From an uncultured Verrucomicrobiota bacterium (GTDB lineage Bacteria; Verrucomicrobiota; Verrucomicrobiia; Limisphaerales; UBA9464): a stretch of DNA of 64,000 nucleotides. The stretch spans positions 1-64,000 of the forward strand of contig CAIXUG010000018.1 of NCBI GenBank assembly GCA_903922605.1, in the 5' to 3' direction. A program made the translations under genes and the position numbers. Shown here in pieces: positions 25,936 through 34,338 of the stretch. The first letter of the stretch is position 1. Every line of letters starts with the position of its first letter. The notes beneath the pieces were generated by a model, which did no database searches, had not been told where the DNA came from, and was given only the letters and a program-made list of their open reading frames with translations.

Positions 25936-27444
25936 ATGGATACGACTGTTGTCACTTCTCAAGCCAAGCCCGGGCAAACCGGAGCCCGCCGCCGTGGCTT
26001 CCAGGCCAAGATCCGCCAGCACGACATCATCGCGGATGGTGCCACCATGCTCGCGATGGCGGGTGATTTCACGATGATCGCGCTGGGGCTGGTGCTGGGC
26101 TTCTGGCTGCGCTTCAAGTCGGGCATCTTCCCCCACCAGAATACTTGGTGGTCCCGTGGCGACACCAATCCCCCCTCGTTCAGGGAATACGCCGGGATCA
26201 TCCTGGTTGGCGCACTGTTCCTGTTCGCCACGTTCCTGTACCTGAACCTGTACCAGCACCAGACGCTGCTGCGCTTCCGCCGGGTGGCCCTGAAGATTGT
26301 CCAGGGGACGGTCTTCTGGATCTTTGCCTATCTCAGCATGAGCCTGGTGCTGAATTTCACCCCGCCCATTTCGCGTATTTACGTCCTGGCGTCCTTCGTG
26401 ATGGTACTGACCACCCTTTTGCTCTGGCGGGCCCTCTTCCATCGCCTGCTGCGCACCGGCTCCATCGCGCAAGCCCTGCGGCAGAACGTGCTGTTTGTCG
26501 GCTGGAACAAGGATGCGACCCGCATCGCTGAGGGCATCTTTTCCGATACCTATCAGCCCTACCGTCTGGTCGGCTGCGTCCCCGCCCCCGGTGGCCGTTT
26601 TCAGAACCAGCCCCCGCCGGGAACGGTGGTGCTCGGGGACTACAATACGTTGGGCGAATCTATTCAGCGGCATGAGATTGACATTGTGGTGTTGGCCGAC
26701 CTCGAAACCTCCACCGGGGAGGTCGTGGGCCTCACGAACCTGTGCGAGCTGGCCCTGGTCCAGTTCAAGGTCATCCCCTCCTATTTCCAGATCCTGGTCT
26801 CCGGGCTGACCCTCGAATCCATCTCGGGTGTGCCCATCATGGGTGTTTCCGAGCTGCCGCTGGACCGGCTCTGGAACCGCATCATGAAGCGGACCGTGGA
26901 CATCATCGGTGCGCTGGTCGGCCTGTTCCTCTCCGCGCCGATCATCGCGGTTTTCGGCACCGTCATCTATCTGGAATCCCCCGGTCCGATCTTTTACCGG
27001 CAGACCCGCACGGGCCGGAGCGGGAAAAATTTCGCCATCATCAAGCTCCGCTCCATGAAGCTCGACGCGGAGAAACAGGGCGGCGCGCAATGGGCCAAGA
27101 AGCACGATGACCGCCGCCTGCGCATCGGCGCGATGCTGCGGGAGTGGAACCTCGACGAGGTGCCGCAGTTCTGGAACGTGCTCAAGGGCGACATGAGCCT
27201 GGTCGGCCCGCGCCCGGAGCGCCCGGAACTGATCGCCAACTTCCAGTACGAGATCCCGCACTACAACGCGCGCCTGGCCACCAAGCCCGGCATCACCGGC
27301 TGGGCGCAGGTCAACGGCCTCCGGGGTGACACCGACCTCACGGAACGCGTCCGCTACGACCTCCACTACCTCGAAAACTGGAGCCTGTGGCTGGACTTCC
27401 TGATCATGGTCCAGACCTTCTTCAAGCGGGACAACGCCTACTGA
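25936..27444 (+). CDS. Undecaprenyl-phosphate sugar phosphotransferase (exopolysaccharide initiating enzyme)
   Basis: A 502-residue polyisoprenyl-phosphate hexose-1-phosphate transferase of the WcaJ type. Four to five N-terminal membrane segments (MIALGLVLGFWLRFKSGIF, YAGIILVGALFLFATFLYL) precede a CoA-binding-like domain around residues 180-290. The catalytic domain from about residue 310 contains KRTVDIIGALVGLFLSAPII, ESPGPIFYRQTRTGRSGKNF, LREWNLDEVPQFWNVLKGDM and LVGPRPERPEL, all typical of bacterial sugar transferases. It transfers a sugar phosphate to the lipid carrier as the first step of glycan assembly. It follows the ligase gene by 120 bp and may be co-transcribed. Confidence 0.94.
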   Translation: MDTTVVTSQAKPGQTGARRRGFQAKIRQHDIIADGATMLAMAGDFTMIALGLVLGFWLRFKSGIFPHQNTWWSRGDTNPPSFREYAGIILVGALFLFATFLYLNLYQHQTLLRFRRVALKIVQGTVFWIFAYLSMSLVLNFTPPISRIYVLASFVMVLTTLLLWRALFHRLLRTGSIAQALRQNVLFVGWNKDATRIAEGIFSDTYQPYRLVGCVPAPGGRFQNQPPPGTVVLGDYNTLGESIQRHEIDIVVLADLETSTGEVVGLTNLCELALVQFKVIPSYFQILVSGLTLESISGVPIMGVSELPLDRLWNRIMKRTVDIIGALVGLFLSAPIIAVFGTVIYLESPGPIFYRQTRTGRSGKNFAIIKLRSMKLDAEKQGGAQWAKKHDDRRLRIGAMLREWNLDEVPQFWNVLKGDMSLVGPRPERPELIANFQYEIPHYNARLATKPGITGWAQVNGLRGDTDLTERVRYDLHYLENWSLWLDFLIMVQTFFKRDNAY

Positions 27445-27480
27445 ACGGTCTTTGCAGATTGCCGGTCACGAAGTCCGCGA

Positions 27481-27603
27481 GGTTTTGGAGTGCGGTGCTG
27501 CTGCACCGCTTTGGTCGAGGCAAGCGAACGCAACTGGAGCCATAGCTGGCAAGGACACACCCGTCCGTGCAAAGCGCCGGAGCACCGGCGCAGTCCAAAA
27601 CGC
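27481..27603. repeat. Dispersed 120-bp palindromic element, copy A
   Basis: Begins GGTTTTGGAGTGCGGTGCTG and ends GCACCGGCGCAGTCCAAAA, so both ends are near-complementary (TTTTGGA and TCCAAAA). Each end folds on itself (GTGCGGTGCTGCTGCACCGC; GCGCCGGAGCACCGGCGC). The same element is present reversed at 34339-34459. Read as protein the two copies give similar nonsense peptides (CGAAAPLW, AKRRSTGA), which marks it as a repeat, not a gene. Confidence 0.85.
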
Positions 27604-27630
27604 TTCGCGACTCCGTCACCGCCCTTTTGC

Positions 27631-28302
27631 TCAATCCCGGCCGTACACCTTCCGCAGGTTGGAGGCGACAAAGCTGCGGACTGTTCCGTCGGGGGCCTGC
27701 ACCTTCAGCGCGCCGCCCTCAATTTCCACCACGATGCCGGAGTAGCCGCGGATATCCACGTGCTTGCCGAAGGCACATCCGGGGAAATCGCGTTCCCCCG
27801 CATAGGTGCGGATCGCGCGGACGGGAGCGCTGAAATCCGGACGCGTGATGCGCTCGGTGGCCGGCTGGGGCGGGGCGATGGGCATGGGCGTGGGCGTGGG
27901 CACCGGGGTAATCGACCGCCTGGCCGGGCTCGGCGGGCTGGCGGGGCGGTCTGAGGCGGCTGCGGGGTGCGTGGTGGCGGCCGGGTTGCGCGCTTCCGCC
28001 GGCGCCGGCGGCGGTTCCGGCCGGGAACGGTCCATGGGGGCAAACAGTGTTTTGAGCCGGCTGGCATTAAAGCGCTGGGTGACGCGTTCGGCCGAGATCA
28101 CGCGAATCGAGTGGTTGATCACCTCGATGACCACCCCGTCAAAGCCGTGGATGTTCACATGGAGCCCTAGGGCGCACTGGGGCCAGTCGGGCCGCTCGGT
28201 GAACTGCCCGATGGGCACGGCCGGGGTGGAGAAGTCGGGCTGGATGGCCGGCTTCCCTTCCAGGGTGGCGGATACGTTCTCAGGGGACACAGGCAACTGC
28301 AT
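27631..28302 (-). CDS. Unrecognised protein with an internally duplicated beta domain
   Basis: A 223-residue protein of no family I recognise, without a signal peptide or membrane segment. Two copies of a roughly 65-residue unit are clear: residues about 22-88 (PDFSTPAVPIGQF, CALGLHVNIHGFDGVVIEV, RFNASRLKTLF) and about 155-222 (PDFSAPVRAI, CAFGKHVDIRGYSGIVVEI, SFVASNLRKVYG). They are joined by a 60-residue Pro/Ala-rich linker (TPVPTPTPMPIAPPQPA). The pattern suggests a small SH3- or KOW-like barrel. It is divergent from the aromatic-repeat protein and convergent with the sugar transferase. Confidence 0.7.
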   Translation of the reverse strand: MQLPVSPENVSATLEGKPAIQPDFSTPAVPIGQFTERPDWPQCALGLHVNIHGFDGVVIEVINHSIRVISAERVTQRFNASRLKTLFAPMDRSRPEPPPAPAEARNPAATTHPAAASDRPASPPSPARRSITPVPTPTPMPIAPPQPATERITRPDFSAPVRAIRTYAGERDFPGCAFGKHVDIRGYSGIVVEIEGGALKVQAPDGTVRSFVASNLRKVYGRD

Positions 28303-28385
28303 GAGCCGGGTACTCTCGTTGTTCGTGAGCCGATGGTGAAAGATTTTTTACTTGGTCCGGAGGCACAATTCTCCTCGACATCGGC

Positions 28386-28407
28386 ATTTTGGAGAATCTG
28401 CCAAAAT
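28386..28407. promoter_or_regulatory. Dyad symmetry in a divergent promoter region
   Basis: ATTTTGG and CCAAAAT form perfect 7-base arms around an 8-base spacer, in the 320-bp interval between the divergently transcribed duplicated-domain gene and the aromatic-repeat protein gene. It may be a regulator site; nothing else identifies the regulator. Confidence 0.3.
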
Positions 28408-28470
28408 TCCCCCTGTCACCTGCACTCAAGTGCCACCAACAGTGTCCGCCTTGCCCGCCCTTTCCTACTC

Positions 28471-28564
28471 CTAATCATCATCGTCATCGTCATCGCGGAA
28501 AACCCGGTGATTATGATGAAGATGATGATTATGATTATGATTAGGATTAGGATTAGGATTAGGA
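28471..28564. repeat. Hexamer (GATTAN) repeat hairpin, copy 1
   Basis: The left arm is CTAATC-ATCATC-GTCATC-GTCATC; after a short spacer the right arm runs GATTAT-GATGAA-GATGAT-GATTAT-GATTAT and then four GATTAG units. The arms are complementary, so the block can form a long hairpin with slippage-prone hexamer stems. Related runs occur at 35916-35950 and 39112-39188. It lies about 60 bp upstream of the aromatic-repeat protein gene and likely falls in its leader. Confidence 0.75.
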
Positions 28565-28626
28565 AACTGTCACTTCTCCACCCCTTGCATCTGGCCTCCG
28601 TGTCCGCGATTCTCGCCGGCCTTTAG

Positions 28627-30207
28627 ATGCAACGCCGCCTAGCCCTTCTCCTGATCCTCGCCGGGATTCTGTTCCGTGCGGGCGGGCAGGATTTTATCGA
28701 GGCCGGTCCGCTGGTGCATCAGTTCCGGCTCACGCTGGAGCCCGGTGAGCGCGAGGAGTTCCTCGGCCCGTTTGTGAGCACCACCTCCGGCGAGACCAAC
28801 TCGGCATGGGTGTTGGCCCCTTTCGCCTCGCACTACGAGGAGCCGCTGACCGAGCACTCCGAATACGACTTCCTGTATCCGGCCATCACCTATGACCGCT
28901 TCGGCAGCGAATGGCGGCTGCAGATCGCGCAGTTCCTGAATTTCCAGGGTGGGGCCACCCAGGATGGCGAGGTGAAAAAGCGGCGCAGCCTGTTCCCCAT
29001 CTTCTTCTCCCAGCGCTCGACCAATCCCACGAATGATTACTGGGCGCTGCTGCCCTTTTACGGCCATTTCCAGAACCATCTGTTCCGCGACGAGGTGCGG
29101 TTTGTCGCGGCCCCGCTCTACGTGTGGTCCCGCAAGGGGCAGATGGAGACGGACAACTATCTCTTCCCCTTCTTCCACGTGCGCCATGGCGGCGGGGTGA
29201 AGGGCTGGCAGTTCCTCCCGCTCATCGGCCACGAGACCAAGTCCAGCTCCGTGCGCACGAACCTGATCATGGACGAGCCGGAGGTCGTGCCCGGCTACGA
29301 CAAGTGGTTCGCCCTGTTCCCGTTCTTCCATCACGAGAACCTGAACCTGGGCACCACCAACGAGGAGAAGCGCCGCAGCTTTCTGCTGCTCTATAACATC
29401 CAGCGCTCGCCGGCCCGCGACAACACGACGCTGCTCTGGCCGTTCTTCAGCTACACCGATGACCGGGAGAACCGGTTCCGCGAGTGGGGCATGCCCTATC
29501 CCTTCATCGGCTGGGCGCGCGGCGAGGGCAAGCACGCCAACCGCTTCTGGCCGCTGTGGGGCAAGGCCACCAACGCCACGCTCACCACCGACTTCTTCCT
29601 GTGGCCGCTCTACACGCACCGCCACATTCACACGCCCGAAGTGGACCGCGAGCGGACGCGCATCTGCTGGTTTCCCTATACCGAGACGCGGCTGACCAGC
29701 CCGCAGACCGGGGCCGAGCGCCGCCGCCGCGACATGTGGCCGTTCTTCACCTGGCGGCATGAGTTCGACGGCTGCGAACGCCTGCAAGTGCTCTCCATCA
29801 CCGAGGCGGTGCTGCCCGACAACCACGGCATCGAGCGCAACTGGGCGCCGCTGTGGACCTTGTATCGTGCCGAGAAGAACCCCAAGACCGGCGCGGCCAG
29901 CCAGTCGCTGCTGTGGAATTTCTGGCGGCATGACACCCTCAAGGAAACCTCGCGCAGCTCGTTCTTCTTCGGGGTGGTGCGCAGCCGCCGTGAAAAGGAC
30001 GAGCGGCACTGGCGCTTTTTCTGGATGCCTTTCCACGACCTTGCGCCGGCGACAAATGCCCCCGCCATGCCGGCGGCTCCCGCCGTCCCGACCCGGCAGG
30101 GCCAGACCCTTTTCAACCCGCCGGAACATCGCGGTGATGCCTTCGCCCCGAAACCGTCGCGGCTCCAACCCCAATCCCAGCCCGAGAGCGGACTGGTCCA
30201 ACGCTGA
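28627..30207 (+). CDS. Exported aromatic/proline repeat protein of unknown function, upstream of Mla genes
   Basis: A 526-residue protein with a signal peptide (RRLALLLILAGILFRAGG). The mature chain contains about fifteen repeats of a short motif of the form (F/L/W)-(F/W)-P-(F/L/I)-(F/Y/W) every 30-40 residues: YDFLYPAITY, RSLFPIFFSQ, WALLPFYGHF, NYLFPFFHV, WFALFPFFHH, LLWPFFSYTD, RFWPLWGKA, FFLWPLYTHR, DMWPFFTWRH, NWAPLWTLYR. The regular aromatic strands suggest an all-beta barrel or propeller, possibly in the outer membrane. The last 60 residues are Pro/Gln-rich and disordered. It ends 5 bp before lysE and leads the Mla gene set. I know no function for it. Confidence 0.82.
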   Translation: MQRRLALLLILAGILFRAGGQDFIEAGPLVHQFRLTLEPGEREEFLGPFVSTTSGETNSAWVLAPFASHYEEPLTEHSEYDFLYPAITYDRFGSEWRLQIAQFLNFQGGATQDGEVKKRRSLFPIFFSQRSTNPTNDYWALLPFYGHFQNHLFRDEVRFVAAPLYVWSRKGQMETDNYLFPFFHVRHGGGVKGWQFLPLIGHETKSSSVRTNLIMDEPEVVPGYDKWFALFPFFHHENLNLGTTNEEKRRSFLLLYNIQRSPARDNTTLLWPFFSYTDDRENRFREWGMPYPFIGWARGEGKHANRFWPLWGKATNATLTTDFFLWPLYTHRHIHTPEVDRERTRICWFPYTETRLTSPQTGAERRRRDMWPFFTWRHEFDGCERLQVLSITEAVLPDNHGIERNWAPLWTLYRAEKNPKTGAASQSLLWNFWRHDTLKETSRSSFFFGVVRSRREKDERHWRFFWMPFHDLAPATNAPAMPAAPAVPTRQGQTLFNPPEHRGDAFAPKPSRLQPQSQPESGLVQR

Positions 30208-30212
30208 GGCCC

Positions 30213-30827
30213 ATGGATTTCTTCCTGAAAGGCGGCGTGCTCGGTTTTTCGATTGCGGCTCCGGTGGGCCCGATCGGGGTGCTGTGCATCCGTCGCTCCA
30301 TTGCCGAGGGGCGGATGATGGGCTTTCTCTCCGGCCTTGGTGCGGCCACGGCCGATGCGACGTACGGACTGGTCGCAGCGGCGGGCCTCACCGCCATCTC
30401 GGGCTTTCTCGTGCGGCAGCAGTTCTGGTTTGGCCTGATCGGCGGCCTGTTTCTCTGCTGGCTGGGCGTGCAGACGTTCCGGTCCAAACCCGCCGAACAA
30501 TCCGCCAGGGCCAATGCGACCGGCCTGCTTTCCGCCTACGGGTCCACCTTCCTGCTCACGCTCACCAACCCGCTCACGATCCTTTCCTTCGCGGCGATGT
30601 TCGCGGGCGCGGGGTTGGGCGAGGCCGCCGGCAGCGTGTCGGCGGCCAGCCTCGTGGTGGCGGGTGTCTTCACCGGCTCGGCCCTCTGGTGGCTGGTGCT
30701 GAGCTTCACGGCGGGGGCGTTGCGCAGCCGGTTCGACCGGAACTGGCAGTGCTGGCTCAACCGCCTCTCCGGAATCGCCATCGCCAGTTTCGGTTTCTGG
30801 CACTTGTCCAAACTCGTTCTTCGTTGA
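30213..30827 (+). CDS. LysE/RhtB-family exporter
   Basis: A 204-residue inner-membrane protein with five to six hydrophobic segments. The start MDFFLKGGVLGFSIAAPVGPIGVLCIRRSI has the conserved PxGP motif of LysE-type amino-acid exporters, and LTLTNPLTILSFAAMFAGAG the mid-protein NP motif. It would export an amino acid or related small molecule by proton antiport. It sits between the aromatic-repeat protein (5 bp) and mlaE (28 bp), so it is likely in the same transcript, though no functional link with lipid transport is obvious. Confidence 0.9.
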   Translation: MDFFLKGGVLGFSIAAPVGPIGVLCIRRSIAEGRMMGFLSGLGAATADATYGLVAAAGLTAISGFLVRQQFWFGLIGGLFLCWLGVQTFRSKPAEQSARANATGLLSAYGSTFLLTLTNPLTILSFAAMFAGAGLGEAAGSVSAASLVVAGVFTGSALWWLVLSFTAGALRSRFDRNWQCWLNRLSGIAIASFGFWHLSKLVLR

Positions 30828-30855
30828 AACTCTCCCGCAGGATCTGAACTGACCC

Positions 30856-31614
30856 ATGTTTCAAAACCTCGGTGAAATGCTGCTGCTGCTGGCCGCGACC
30901 CTGCGGGCCATCCCGCGCGCGTGGCGCGACCGGCGCAAGGTGGCGGACCAGCTCTTCGACATCGGCAACGCCAGCCTCTTCATGGCCTGCATGCTCTCGC
31001 TCTTCATCGGCGGCGTGCTCGCCCTGCAGACCGGCCCGGTGCTCGTCCAGCGCGGGCTCGGCTCGTCGCTCGGCGGCCTCGTGGCCCTCGGCATGTGCAA
31101 GGAGCTGGCCCCGGTGATGATGGCCGTGCTCATCGCCGGCCGCATCGGCTCCGCCATGGCGGCGGAACTGGGCTCGATGCGCGTGTACCAGGAGATCGAC
31201 GCGCTGCGCACGCTGAACATCGACCCGGTGAACTACCTCGTGATGCCGCGCGTGCTCGCCATCGCCATCGCACTGCCCTGCCTGGTGGTTTTCGCCAACC
31301 TCGTCGGCTGGACCGGCGGCGCGCTGGTCGCGAGCTTCAACGACCGGATTTCGGTCACCTGGTCCGCCTTCTTCGGCAACCTGCGCTCTGTGGTCGAGTT
31401 CACTGACCTCATCAATGGGCTGATCAAGTCGTTCTTCTTCGCGGTGGTGATCGGGGTGGTTTCCTGCCACCAGGGACTCACGACGCTGGGCGGCCCGCGC
31501 GGCATCGGCCGCAGCGTGACCAAGGCCGTGGTCAACTCGCTCGTGCTCATCCTCCTGCTCGATTACGTGCTCACCCGCCTGTTGCTGCCGCTCGACAACG
31601 GCTGGCACTTCTGA
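30856..31614 (+). CDS. mlaE: MlaE-family lipid ABC transporter permease
   Basis: A 252-residue integral membrane protein of the MlaE/YrbE family, the permease of the MCE lipid-transport complex. Conserved features are the ALQTGPVLVQRGLGSSLGGL stretch, KELAPVMMAVLIAGRIGSAMAAELGSMRV and EIDALRTLNIDPVNYLVMPR. It works with MlaF (ATPase) and MlaD (periplasmic MCE ring) to move phospholipid between inner and outer membranes. It ends 3 bases before mlaF begins, indicating tight coupling. Confidence 0.95.
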   Translation: MFQNLGEMLLLLAATLRAIPRAWRDRRKVADQLFDIGNASLFMACMLSLFIGGVLALQTGPVLVQRGLGSSLGGLVALGMCKELAPVMMAVLIAGRIGSAMAAELGSMRVYQEIDALRTLNIDPVNYLVMPRVLAIAIALPCLVVFANLVGWTGGALVASFNDRISVTWSAFFGNLRSVVEFTDLINGLIKSFFFAVVIGVVSCHQGLTTLGGPRGIGRSVTKAVVNSLVLILLLDYVLTRLLLPLDNGWHF

Positions 31615-31617
31615 CGC

Positions 31618-32382
31618 ATGAACGCCCCCGCTTCCAAGCCATCCGCCACCGGGCTTCCGGTCGCCATCCGCGACCTGCGCAAATCGTTCGGCGACCAGCC
31701 GGTGCTCAAGGGCGTGTCCTTTGACATCCGCGCCGGCGAGGTCTTTGTGCTCATGGGGCCGAGCGGCTCCGGCAAGTCCGTCTTCCTCCGGCACCTCATC
31801 GGCCTGGAGACGCCGGATGGCGGGGAGATCCGCATCGGCGGGGAACTCGCGACCAGCGAGGACATCGGTTCCAAGTTCCATCTCGCGATCGTGTTCCAGA
31901 GCGGCGGCCTGCTGAACTCGCTCACGGTCGCCGAGAACGTCGGCCTCTACCTCACCGAGCACCGCCTGAAGCCACAGGAGGAAATCGACCGGATCGTGAC
32001 CGAGAAACTGGCGCTGGTGAAACTCGACCCCGGGGTGGCCGCCCAGTTTCCGAACGAGCTTTCCGGCGGCATGCGCAAGCGCGTCGCCATCGCCCGCGCG
32101 CTGGTGGGCGATCCGCAGCTGGTCCTCTTTGACGAGCCTACGAGCGAGCTGGACCCGTTGGTGGCGCTGACCATCGGCCGCGAGATCCTGAACCTGAACG
32201 AACGCACCGGCGCCACCTGCGTGGTGGTGACGCACGACCGCGACCTCGCCTTCGGCATCGCCGACCGCATCGGCTTCCTGAACGAGGGCGAACTGGTCGT
32301 GCTCGGCACGCCCGCGGAGATCCGCGCCAGCCCACATCCCCTGCTGCAGCAGTTCCTGGCGGCCGACTTCCATCCCCAATGA
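31618..32382 (+). CDS. mlaF: MlaF-family lipid ABC transporter ATP-binding protein
   Basis: A 254-residue ABC ATPase. The Walker A is GPSGSGKS at 47-54, the signature LSGGMRKR begins at 148, Walker B LVLFDE spans 168-173, followed by TSELDP and the switch histidine in VVVTHDRD. The LSGGMRKR signature (Met-Arg-Lys after SGG) is typical of MlaF and plant TGD3 relatives. Length and motif order are normal. Located between mlaE and mlaD. Confidence 0.95.
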   Translation: MNAPASKPSATGLPVAIRDLRKSFGDQPVLKGVSFDIRAGEVFVLMGPSGSGKSVFLRHLIGLETPDGGEIRIGGELATSEDIGSKFHLAIVFQSGGLLNSLTVAENVGLYLTEHRLKPQEEIDRIVTEKLALVKLDPGVAAQFPNELSGGMRKRVAIARALVGDPQLVLFDEPTSELDPLVALTIGREILNLNERTGATCVVVTHDRDLAFGIADRIGFLNEGELVVLGTPAEIRASPHPLLQQFLAADFHPQ

Positions 32383-32443
32383 CGCCGCGCCAACACCCTT
32401 TGCCCATTTTCCGTTTTCCCGCTAAATTCTGATCCGAGACGCC

Positions 32444-33436
32444 ATGAAAAACTCCCTTGAAACCCGGTTGGGCCTTTTCTTCGCCCTGGTGGTGATCGCC
32501 GCGCTGCTGCTGCTGGAAATGATCGGCAGCGGCGGGCTGTTCTCCCACGGCAAGCCCGTGCGCGCGCAGTTCACCTCCGCGCGCGACCTGAAGGTGGGCG
32601 ATCCCGTGAAACTCGCCGGCGTTAGCGTGGGCCGCGTGAAGTCCATCAAGCTGAAGTCGGGCAAGGTCGAGGTGACCATGAACGTGGACCCTGACGCCGA
32701 GGTGCACACCGACAGCCTCGCGACGGTGCAGTTCACCGGCCTGATGGGGCAGAACTTCGTGGCGCTCACCTTCGGGAGCGAGAAGGCGCCCCTCGCCGAC
32801 AGCAACACGGTGCTGGAGTCCAAGGAGCAGCCCGACCTCGCCACCATCATGGCCAAGCTCGACGCGGCCGCCGACGGCGTGCAGAACATGACCAAGAGCT
32901 TCAGCGGCGAGGAGTTCAGCAAGCTGCTCGGACCCTTCACCGACTTCCTCAAGCAGAACCAGCCCAAGCTCGCGGCCATCCTCGGCAACATGCAGAACAT
33001 CTCCACCATGATTGCGGAGGGCAAGGGCACCATCGGCAAGCTGGTCATGGATGACACGCTCTACCAGACCGCTCTTTCCACCGTCACCAACCTGAACTCC
33101 GCCGTGGCGGACGTACGCCCGTTGGCCGAGGACGCCAAGGCCACCGTGGCGGAGGCGCGCCAGATGATCGCCAGCGTCAACCGGGGTGAGGGCACCGTCG
33201 GCAAGCTCATCAAGGACGAGAAGCTCTACTCCGAGACCGCAGTGGCGATGACGAACCTCAAGGAGATCCTCCAGAAGATCAATACGGGCAACGGCACGGT
33301 CGGCCAGCTGGTGAACGACGGCGCCTTCCTGAAGAACGTGAAGCTCACCCTGCAGAAGGTGGACAAGGCCACCGAGGGCCTGGAAGACACCGGCCCCCTC
33401 ACCGTGCTCAGCTCGGTGATCGGCAATTTGTTCTAA
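32444..33436 (+). CDS. mlaD: MlaD-type MCE protein
   Basis: A 330-residue protein anchored by one N-terminal membrane segment (GLFFALVVIAALLLLEMIG) followed by the MCE domain (ARDLKVGDPVKLAGVSVGRV, VQFTGLMGQNFVALTFG). The C-terminal 180 residues are predicted helical and include repeats of the type GKGTIGKLVMDDTLYQ, GEGTVGKLIKDEKLYS, GNGTVGQLVNDGAFLK, common in MCE proteins of this size. It forms the periplasmic lipid channel of the Mla complex. MlaB and MlaC genes are not in the window. Confidence 0.93.
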   Translation: MKNSLETRLGLFFALVVIAALLLLEMIGSGGLFSHGKPVRAQFTSARDLKVGDPVKLAGVSVGRVKSIKLKSGKVEVTMNVDPDAEVHTDSLATVQFTGLMGQNFVALTFGSEKAPLADSNTVLESKEQPDLATIMAKLDAAADGVQNMTKSFSGEEFSKLLGPFTDFLKQNQPKLAAILGNMQNISTMIAEGKGTIGKLVMDDTLYQTALSTVTNLNSAVADVRPLAEDAKATVAEARQMIASVNRGEGTVGKLIKDEKLYSETAVAMTNLKEILQKINTGNGTVGQLVNDGAFLKNVKLTLQKVDKATEGLEDTGPLTVLSSVIGNLF

Positions 33437-33515
33437 ATATGACTACCTAGGGCTGGACACGCGGTCCGGTCTGCGGATAGTTCGCGCCCGAGAGGCAACC
33501 GAAAGTAATCCGCGC

Positions 33516-34154
33516 ATGGTTCGCTATACGCTCCGGGGTATGACTCACCCCCTCGAACATGAGTTGCACAGCGGTTTGAACACCGTGGGGCGGAACCCGA
33601 CCAACGAGTTCCGCATCTCGGACGCCAGCGTCTCCAGTTTCCACGCGGAAATCACCGTGCTGGAAGGCGGGACCGGCGTCACCGTCCGCGATCTCCAGTC
33701 CACGAACGGCACCTTCATCGACAGCAGCCCGGTCGAGGAGGCCGTCATCCGGCCCGGTCAGACGCTCCAGATCGGGGCGGTGGAGCTTCGGCTCGAGATG
33801 GAGCAGTTCGAGATCAAGGTCCCGTTGCCCTCCGCGCCCAAGGTCGCCCAGCCTGCCGGCATCGTGCAGGCGCTGCCCGACGGCACCTTGGCCTGTTCCC
33901 GGAATCCCTCGCTACCGGCCACCCACCACGCCACCCACGGTTGCGCCGCGGTGGTGAAATGCCCCGGCGTCTTCAACATCGCGAGCCTGCGCGCGATGAA
34001 GCTCTCCGGCGGCACCGCCGGCCTGCTGCTCTTCTGCCCCGACTGCAACGCCAAGTGCGAGCCGCTGCCCGGGGTCAGCGACAGCGTCGCCGTGAAGAAA
34101 AAGGGCCTGTTCTCCCGGCTCACCCAGACAATCCAGATCGGCTGGAAGAAGTGA
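33516..34154 (+). CDS. FHA-domain protein with cysteine-rich C-terminal part
   Basis: A 212-residue protein. Residues 1-100 form a forkhead-associated phosphothreonine-binding domain: NTVGRNPTNEFRISDASVSS then FHAEITVLEG and DLQSTNGTFIDSS hold the conserved GR, S-x2-H and NGT residues. Residues about 130-190 contain CSRNP, HGCAAVVKCPGVF and FCPDCNAKC, a set of Cys/His that may bind zinc. A basic amphipathic end (LFSRLTQTIQIGWKK) follows. It is 80 bp after mlaD and may be the last gene of that unit; no kinase is nearby. Confidence 0.85.
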   Translation: MVRYTLRGMTHPLEHELHSGLNTVGRNPTNEFRISDASVSSFHAEITVLEGGTGVTVRDLQSTNGTFIDSSPVEEAVIRPGQTLQIGAVELRLEMEQFEIKVPLPSAPKVAQPAGIVQALPDGTLACSRNPSLPATHHATHGCAAVVKCPGVFNIASLRAMKLSGGTAGLLLFCPDCNAKCEPLPGVSDSVAVKKKGLFSRLTQTIQIGWKK

Positions 34155-34338
34155 GACGGTGCTCAATGCGGGCGCCCCGGGTGTCTCAATCCGTCTCCGC
34201 TAACCCCGGCGTGCGCTTTCGCAAAAAACAGACGGCAATTCTGCCTATCCATGAACCTGTCTTCCTTCCGGGGACGCAACGCGGTCTGACAGAGAGAGGG
34301 AAGTCTCCGACTTGGATGCCGGCATGGGCGACGCTCCA

